Assembly (NCBI GenBank): GCA_964200075.2
Contig: CAXNAA020000190.1
Location: forward strand, 1 to 24,809
Length of the DNA: 24,809 bases
Direction: 5' to 3'
From: Sphacelaria rigidula
Lineage: Eukaryota; Phaeophyceae; Sphacelariales
Part shown: positions 18,085 through 24,809 of the stretch, in pieces
How the letters are laid out: each line of letters begins with the position of its first letter
Numbering within the stretch: position 1 is the first letter of the stretch
Position numbers and translations under genes: made by a program
Notes under the pieces: generated by a model
Databases searched by the model: none
The model's input: the letters and a program-made list of their open reading frames with translations, nothing else
Told to the model about the DNA's origin: nothing

Positions 18085-18699
18085 AACTGAACGAAGTGGT
18101 TCTGGATCAGGCGCAGCTACCCTCTGTACACGATATTACATGAAAGGAAGGAATTTCGACTAAGTTTTGTTCACGTTCTCACCAGGTTTTCCTTGTTTAT
18201 GCCCCGGAATAGGGGCGACATACGCTCTATTTCCTGGGCGAGTGATACAGGTTGACCGCTCGGCAGCATGGAGGAAGTGGAAACTGTGAAAATCATTTCA
18301 TAACTTCGACCTAAAACACGCCAAATAATGCAATAAAGGCACGAAAAGCACTTGGAAACGGTCAAGGGCTTCTACAAACAATTTGGCCCTAAATTACGGC
18401 ACAGGGGAAGTACATGTTGATCACACGGTAGGCAATGCTCCGAGAGGGGGATAGGGGGCAGGTGCGCCCATTTGCTCTGTACTTTTATAACATGAGAAGG
18501 CAACTGCTACCAATACCCACACCTATATTGTCCTTGACGCGTTCATCAGCCGGTCCTAGTGCCTCAGCGATAGAGTTCATCTTGGCCTGCACAAGGACGC
18601 GAGGGAGATCGCCGTAGATTGATAACAGAGAACATGACAGTTATCGCGAGCATAGAACGTGCCGTGGATGTCTTGCAAAGGAACCCAAGTATGAAAATG
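18023..18699. other. No gene recognised
   Basis: Short unremarkable frames; no repeat detected by eye. Confidence 0.4.
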
Positions 18700-19194
18700 C
18701 TACTTTGCGTTTAAGGCGATGGCGGACCACCCGCGCGCGACTACCCCAGCTTGAACGATGACTAACTCCCCCGACTGCAAGCGTGTGATGGGTGTGGGTG
18801 CCATGTATTCGACAGGCGATATCAGCTCGACACCAACGCGCCGGTCAATTTCAGTCCGTACAAACGGAGGTTCGACATATTCCGATTCGGTGAACCGGAA
18901 TTTGTCGGATCTCCGTTTGTACGGGCCGAAATTGACCGGCGTCTCGGTGACTAGCTGATATCCCCTGGCGATTACCATGGCACTCATCATGCTAAACTTC
19001 TGTCGTTGCGCACCAAAAAACATATCGATGATCACCTCTCGTCACGCCTGTGAAAGTGAGCTTATCGACACGTTGTCAGTCGCCTACTTGTTGCACCCAT
19101 TGCGCGTTTGTAGTCGGGAGAAGTAGCCATCGGCCAACAAGCTGAGGTAGTCAGTCGCACAGGTGGTCCGTCATCGCCTCGAACGCAAAGGTAG
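18700..19194. repeat. Outer inverted repeat around element G
   Basis: 18700-18801 (CTACTTTGCGTTTAAGGCGA onward) aligns as reverse complement with 19092-19194 (CTACCTTTGCGTTCGAGGCG on the minus strand) over about 100 bp, including GGCGGACCACC/GACGGACCACC and the GATGGGTGTGGGTGC/AATGGGTGCAAC ends. This gives an inverted repeat inside an inverted repeat. Confidence 0.6.
18797..18984. repeat. Foldback element G
   Basis: Arms meet near 18893: GCCGGTCAATTTC and CCGTACAAACGGAG on the left are matched by CTCCGTTTGTACGG and GAAATTGACCGGC on the right; GATATCAGCT/AGCTGATATC and GTGCCATG/CATGGCAC lie further out. It is nested within the wider inverted repeat 18700-19194. Confidence 0.75.
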
Positions 19195-21049
19195 TGATGG
19201 CACCGTTCTCAGCTGGTGCAACACGCCGCCGCTGCTGATTCTGCGGGTTGGGATGCCGAGAGGAACCTAACACATGCACTCAAAAATCACACATGACAAC
19301 GTGACGACCCAGGATGAGAGAACAAAAAATCCACCTGGACACGACAGACGGGAGAAAATGAAGCCCCCTGCCTCCCTTCGCCAGTCGGCGTGCTTATTTC
19401 ATCCCCACAGAAAAGATGGAAGAAGTCCAGCAGGCACATGAAAAATCACCGGCCATTCCTATCGAAGCGATTTTTTTTCTCAATATCAATCTGTGCCTAT
19501 TGAAGGCGTCGGGAATGTAGCGGGTACTCCGTCGCGTAGTACACTCGCTAGTGCGTCTGCTGTCCTCCTACGAACTTCGGTACTTGTGTTTTCCTTGTTG
19601 GCACATCTGATGTGTTTGTTCCACCACACCCTGACCAATGCGGGGGCAGGCTTTTCTCTTCTGTTCTCTTCGCTTTTTTGGTATTTTATTTTTGTGTTTT
19701 TGGCTAGCCTCAAGTATTATTTATTGATTATTCGCGCGCGGACCCAAGGAAAAATATGCCAAAAGTTAGGCCCTGTCTCACCGAGACGAAAAAAAGGAAG
19801 TGTAGAACAAAATAGGCATCCAAAAGTATGTTGGTTGGTGGCAGGGCGGGTCTATGGTAGTGGTGACTTATAAGCATGCTATTAAGCGCTTCCTTCGTTT
19901 CTCATTTTTTCTTCTTCTCGAAAGACCGGGCATTAGCTTTTACGATCGAAAGCATGCAGCGGGAAGGCGTAAAGGGACACTTGGCTCTTATGTCGCCGAC
20001 CACTACGTCAGACGTCACCTGTTCACAGAAACCATGCATCCCACACAATTTACACTCAGCTACCACCGCAACCCAGCAGCATAGAGCACCAGTTGAGCAC
20101 AGAGATACATACACTCGAGTAATTGGCAACTGGCACTGTCAACATTTTGGCGTGATGTGTTACTTTTGTGTTGACGAAACCTCAGCATTTTTCGTGCTAG
20201 ATGTCGAAGACGGAATTGCGTGGTGGGGTAGGCGACCGAGGTGAGGTCACACTCATGAAAAGTACAGGTAGTAAGCAACTGCAGGTTGTTCTAATCTTCA
20301 CATCCTACCGTATGCAGCGAGTACAGATAACCCTGTGCTGTCTCTACACTGCACGTTTCCCGGTTCTTGTCATCCCACTGTACGAAACACACACGCACTG
20401 TATGCAGCCAGTACAGACAGTATTGTTTGTCTGTGCCGCTTCGCAAATTTCACCGTATTTTTTTCGTTCAGAAGCTTGCGAATTCGCTCGGACCTGAACC
20501 GCGCAAAACGAACGAATTCGATGAATCTGTTCCGCCGCACTTTCGCGTTCGATCGGAAACGAATTTGGTGAAGGCCCGTCTCATTCTGACGGAGCATTCG
20601 GCAGATGCAGCTACGAATTCGAAGCTGTGTGATGCGGACGCCCTGAAAATTTCAATTTGATGGCTCAACGATGGACGTAGAATGCTACACTCATCATACT
20701 TTGAAAAAGCATGTATTTTTGTGTCTGAATGTCGCGCTCAGAAGCCATGGGAGGTCATTATCGCGAACATTCGCCATACTTCGAACGTCCGCGGCACTAA
20801 TGTCAGAACATTAAGACTTTAGATGCTCGAGGACTTGAACCTTCTCCCCCGCCCTCAAAACGTTTGGATAAATGTAGCAGGAGGAATAACGGAAACCTGG
20901 ATTGTGACCCCTGTATGAAGTGCGCAGTAAGTAAGTCACTTCCGTACTCCTCTGTGATGATATATGATGGGCACAAAAACTATACTGGATCCACCAACTG
21001 CTTGATCTCATGCTGGCGCACTAGAACAGGTGTACCAGCCGAAGATACC

Positions 21050-21345
21050 GAGTATTTGGATCATCTGGCTATTTGACTCCGCCGAAGTCCCAGAGTGCCG
21101 CAGAGTACTTGGAAGTGCTGAGGCCTCAGTGTACGCGATGTCGTATTGGGGGTATTCGGTGTAATGCTCAGTATCGCTCAGTACCTGGAGTATTGACTCG
21201 TGCATAGTGCTGGGTACTCCAAAGTATCTCAAGTACCCATCACCCCGAAAATTCGGTCTGGTACCCGGGAGTCTTCAGTGGCACACTCGGCACCCCCAGT
21301 ACATGGAGTACGAACGTACTGAAATAACGAGTATTGAAGTACCGG
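21050..21345. repeat. Degenerate GAGTAC/GAGTAT-rich tract
   Basis: About 14 or more AGTAC or AGTAT words occur in under 300 bp on both strands, including CAGTACCTGGAGTATTGA (about 21178) and CAGTACATGGAGTACGAA (about 21298). The spacing is irregular, so this is a degenerate, partly palindromic simple repeat. Confidence 0.5.
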
Positions 21346-22843
21346 AAATATGAGCACCCCCAGCACGGACTGGGACCCTAGGTATCACATTTGGAGCTTT
21401 TCATACGACACGCAGAAATCATCATGATGATACACAGAGGAAAGGATGGTATTAATAGTGGTCCTGTTTCACCAATTTCCCCCCGTAAGAATCGGGCTGT
21501 TTTCGGCCTGAATGCTGGCAGACCTTCGGGAAAAATATTTTGCTGGGGACATAAGGAAAAGGACCCTTGCTGCAACCATCCAGCGAGGTGCTGGCGAGGT
21601 GTGCATATCTTTCGCTGTCCTGCCTGACCGTTAAAATGCTTGAAAAATGACAAAAATCGACGAACTCGTCCCGAGGTGGCAGGAAGTGAAAGTCAAGTGA
21701 ACACCACCACATCCCGCAGCCATGCCATTTCATGATGTTTTCGGCTACGATAGTTGAAAAGATACGTGATACACAGGAAAATCCATGACTTGGTCTGGCA
21801 TGTCTTTTATTTCAGGCAACAAGATATGAAGACTACTGTACTTGTTGTATGACCAGTCGTGGGGTCGCGCTGAGTAGCTACATGACAAGGAGGATATCCT
21901 GAATTTCGTATTGATCATCATATGAGAAATCAACGGTTTGCCAACTGTGATATAATTCCAGCGGCTTGGCACTGCCTTTTACGAACTCGAGGTTCTGCTT
22001 TTCGATTGCTTGTTCGCTTACTTATGGACATTTTGAGTACTGCGTCCAAGTGTTACGGATATTGATGACGTCACATGAAAGAGTTCTTGCAGAGACCTTG
22101 CGAAATCCAGCTTGTGGCTCCCAACGAGATCAGGTCTCTGTTAATTTTGTTCGAATCCGTACAATTCTGGAGGGTATTTCATGATTGATGTGGGCTGTAT
22201 CGCATGCCAACCGCGCGCGTAAGTCTAGCGTTTGGAAAAAAAACAGACTTTGACGGAACTGCACAGCCAACATGCGTGGGTGTGGGGCACAGGGTGAAGC
22301 AGCTCCCAAATCGCATGGGCACAGCTGTACAGTTGGTGTCGCCCCCCACGACCCCCCGCCGGCCGGTCCTCTACGTCGACCTTAACAGCCTTGCTTCAGC
22401 GTGCGCACGAGATGCTGCACGTAAAGAAATGTGTTTAGATCCCGGAGCCGGTGCGGCACACGCCCAACATGAACACTGCGGTAATACGAAAATCCAAGAG
22501 TATCGACGAGCCAGTGTGTCTTGTGTCTTGTGTCGTGTGTCTTGTTCCAGTATCTTCTTTTGCCGAAGCAAAGTCGGTCCCAGTCGAATTCATCTCGGAA
22601 AGCTCTCGTTTTCACAACACCTGGGCTGTTTTGTAGAGCGGGGGCTCTTGACAGCTATTTTCAAGGTTGAAATTATCACGACAGGGATTTTATCGCGCCC
22701 TGCTTACAGGGCACAGTTGTCCCTTCTTTGATATCAGGGTGTGTGCTCGTGTACTTGTTGGACACATTTTCACGTACTGATGTACCGCGGTATATTTCGC
22801 TTTGCACGTACTGTCCTGTTAGTGGTGGGATGGACGGAGGCCT

Positions 22844-22860
22844 CCTGCCGCTGCGGCAGG
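22844..22860. repeat. Short perfect palindrome
   Basis: CCTGCCGC T GCGGCAGG: 8-bp stem with a one-base centre. Confidence 0.5.
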
Positions 22861-23287
22861 TGTCCGCACGGTTGAGAGGACCCTCGTGCTCTCAGGTTGG
22901 CTTCGAGACCAGCTTTAGAGTACGATACTCAACCTTTCACGCTTTGCTTGCGGCAGATTTTTCCAGGGTGGGTGGGATGATCAATATCTGTTCCCGTATT
23001 TTTCTGACTTCAGGGCTGGTTATGTCGCTACTCCCCTTGGCACCGGTATGTGGGGTCACTCCAGGAGCGCTGTCTCAGTGCTTTTTCCTATCCTGAAACC
23101 GCTACTTCGGAATGGAAACCCGTAGTACCTGCCATCAGGCCAGCGGAACGTATTTATGCTTCTCCCCGTTAAAAGATGTGGAAACCGCACCTACCCCCCA
23201 TTTTACCTGTTTCTCACCCTGGCCACCCTACTGCCTCAGACCGACTTGGCATGTAAAACGTGAAATGCGTTCGTAATAATACCCCTG

Positions 23288-23301
23288 CCGCCTGCAGGCG
23301 G
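23288..23301. repeat. 14-bp perfect palindrome
   Basis: CCGCCTGCAGGCGG, no associated feature. Confidence 0.5.
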
Positions 23302-24117
23302 TGCGATGCCCATATACCCGCTCTTGAACGGTCTGTGCCCGCGCGCATATCCTCGTCCTCGCCCGTTTGCGGTTGCTGATAAGGTTTTACACCCCCCACA
23401 TAACTCTGCTATTTTTATCGTTCAGACGATGCATCTGGATATGTATGCACAGTGCCTTCCTTTGACTCTCTCTGCACCTTTTGCCACTGCGTAGAGGCGC
23501 CGTCCTCGCTGTCATGTAGATTTCAACGTGCTCCCGATTCTCCACGAGTCTCTTCCTTTGGCCTAATTCTTGCACCTCTTTTTTTCTCCCAGCGGTTTTG
23601 ATGGTATGCACCCGGCCTAGCTGTATAAATCACGAAGCCATTCATAACCCCCCCCCCCTATTTTACAAACGTTGCACAGATTTGAGCTCTTGCCGCTTCA
23701 ACGCATGTGTATTCTGCCCGCTCGAATCGCTGCTACGCCTTCCTCTTCTCTACCCTCATGCCGGTACGGCGTGCCTAGCATCTAAACCGCAGTATGTCGC
23801 ATAGCCGCCGCGTTCACAGAGCATGCAACATGCAGAAGCAAACTGAAAAGCTTTCAACTTGATACATACGCAGATGCACCTCCAACCGTCTTACCCTTGA
23901 CTCCAACCGCCAATTATAACATAACACGGAGTTCCTCATGCTCGTATTCCCGCCTGTCTATTCCATGGCGCGCCGTAGTTGTGCCTCGAGTCCCCGTAAA
24001 CCTTTTTCCTACTCGGCTGTACGCATACACAAGCATGTGCTCATCAAATTTGCCATCGCAAGTACCCGTTGTTTCCTGCCGTGCCCGAAATTTGCTAATT
24101 ATCTGTGCCATTCACAC

Positions 24118-24368
24118 ATGCCCAATAGTGGAGAGCGACTTTGTCGGGGGTACACAAATTTCGACTTGAGGGTAGACGAGGGAAAGGGACCGCTGAACCC
24201 CTCTCGCGATTGAAAAAATGAAGCCAAGCATCGCAGAAGGAGGGTTGGGAACTGAAAACGAATAAAAAAGCTCCTGGGTGACCCCGGCTGGTGCGCCCAC
24301 ACATACCGAAAGCTGTACACCGGCGTCCATAATAGACGGGACTTCAACACACACACACGCACACACAG
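24118..24368 (+). mobile_element. Second SINE copy, lacking the tRNA head
   Basis: It matches the body and tail of the element at 14901-15290 read on its minus strand: TTCGACTT..GACGAGGGAAAG, AATAAAAAAGCTCCTG, TGACCCCGGCTGGTGCGCCC, GACGGGAC, and a CACACACAC tail. The tRNA-like head is missing, as expected for 5' truncation, and a tandem-like GTTGACC..CCTGTG stretch in copy 1 is absent here. I found no clear target-site duplication. Confidence 0.8.
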
Positions 24369-24716
24369 TCACAACCGGTACTCCCTCAGATATTCGACTT
24401 CTCACCCTTCGATTCGCTGCACCACTCAATTGATCAATTACCTCATACCATCATCATCGAAAGACCTCGAACACCCCCTCTCGTTTTCCCCTCCCTGGCG
24501 CTTGCTGCTTCCCCTTGGCGATAATACTCATTCTGCCCCCGGGTTTTGTCTTTACCGCTTCGCTGCTTACTTCGAGACCGCCGCTCTCTGGCAGTGTGCT
24601 TTCTCGTGCCCCACCCACTTGCATCTCGTATATCTTGTCCAAGCACATTACGCGAAGCGGTTCTGGGACGGGCCGTTCGCTCCGTCACAGTTGTGGCATA
24701 GAGGATCAACTATCGA
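24369..24716. other. No gene recognised
   Basis: Pyrimidine-rich sequence with short frames on the minus strand; no motif seen. The window ends in T-rich sequence. Confidence 0.4.
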
Positions 24717-24742
24717 GGGGGGGGGGGGCGGGGGGGGGGGGG
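24717..24742 (+). repeat. Guanine tract with one interruption
   Basis: Twelve G, one C, then thirteen G. It could form a G-quadruplex and is prone to sequencing length errors. Confidence 0.7.
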
Positions 24743-24809
24743 TTCCCTACCCTTTGCATTTTTATCTGATCCTGTTTTTTCGGCCCTTTTTTCTTCTTTT
24801 TGGGCGTGG

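Larger units (their letters stand above)
19195..24117. other. Long stretch without a recognised gene
   Basis: Largest frames are 126 codons (19493-19873, hydrophobic centre), 175 codons (22204-22731) and 122 codons (22728-23096). None shows a known motif. Local structure: a pair of GTATGCAGC-AGTACAGATA-like units (about 20310 and 20401), a GAGTAC-rich tract (21050-21345), a hairpin CAGAGACCT/AGGTCTCTG (22090-22140) and two short palindromes (22844-22860, 23288-23301). Confidence 0.4.

Noticed and set aside
19493-19873. 126-codon hydrophobic plus-strand frame
   Set aside because: Hydrophobicity follows from T-rich sequence; no start context, splice pattern or family motif supports it.
22204-22731. 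Longest single open frame (175 codons, plus strand)
   Set aside because: No motif or family resemblance. Overlapping frames of 60-77 codons lie on the same and opposite strands, and homopolymer and simple-word runs make up part of it. Length alone is not enough in DNA of this composition.
1-24809. CRISPR array, bacterial operon, phage or plasmid functions
   Set aside because: No regularly spaced direct repeats, no close-packed same-strand genes and no ribosome-binding sites. The spliced gene and SINE show eukaryotic nuclear DNA.

Overview
The window looks like nuclear DNA of an intron-rich eukaryote. It has GT-AG introns, one spliced housekeeping gene spread over more than 10 kb, a tRNA-derived SINE, and many large foldback (inverted-repeat) elements. 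I see no bacterial operon, Shine-Dalgarno site or organelle gene. Large introns, roughly balanced base composition and recurrent TGTACTGTAC-type words fit a brown-alga-like stramenopile, but that is inference and only a database search could settle the lineage.

The one gene I recognise is on the minus strand, from the start codon at 12842-12844 to the stop at 2551-2553. It encodes a homologue of the plant CXIP4 / animal SREK1IP1 (p18SRP) family: a conserved MPATAGRVRMP N-terminus, a CCHC zinc knuckle (GHLTFQCRN), an acidic Ser/Asp segment and a long Arg/Ser/Lys/Asp/Glu tail ending in KHRSRS. Six exons join with fully consistent phases (0, 0, 0, 2, 2) into a 271-residue protein. The family is nuclear and linked to pre-mRNA splicing. 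None of the contiguous open frames in the window represents this gene; it appears only when exons are assembled.

Layout: 1-2550 is downstream of the gene and holds a 26-bp perfect inverted repeat (1384-1684). 2551-5300 holds exons 2-6. 5301-12637 is a 7.3-kb first intron carrying a tRNA-like sequence (about 5682-5755), a hairpin at 10311-10402, and two large side-by-side foldback elements (11271-11712 and 11725-12198). 12638-12844 is exon 1. 14888-15303 is a complete SINE with a perfect 13-bp target-site duplication. A second, head-less copy lies in opposite orientation at 24118-24368.

15300-18030 is the most unusual part. It is a nest of tandem and inverted copies of a short, decayed protein-coding module. 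Two recurring peptides are VTLIDNGKECSGGEK and SSVES...SLDK. A foldback element (16139-16487) interrupts one copy; its two arms carry the same open reading frame head to head. Another foldback (17063-17492), homologous to the intronic one at 11271-11712, sits at the centre of a 1.4-kb inverted repeat. A further double inverted repeat lies at 18700-19194. I found no convincing gene from 19200 to the right end.
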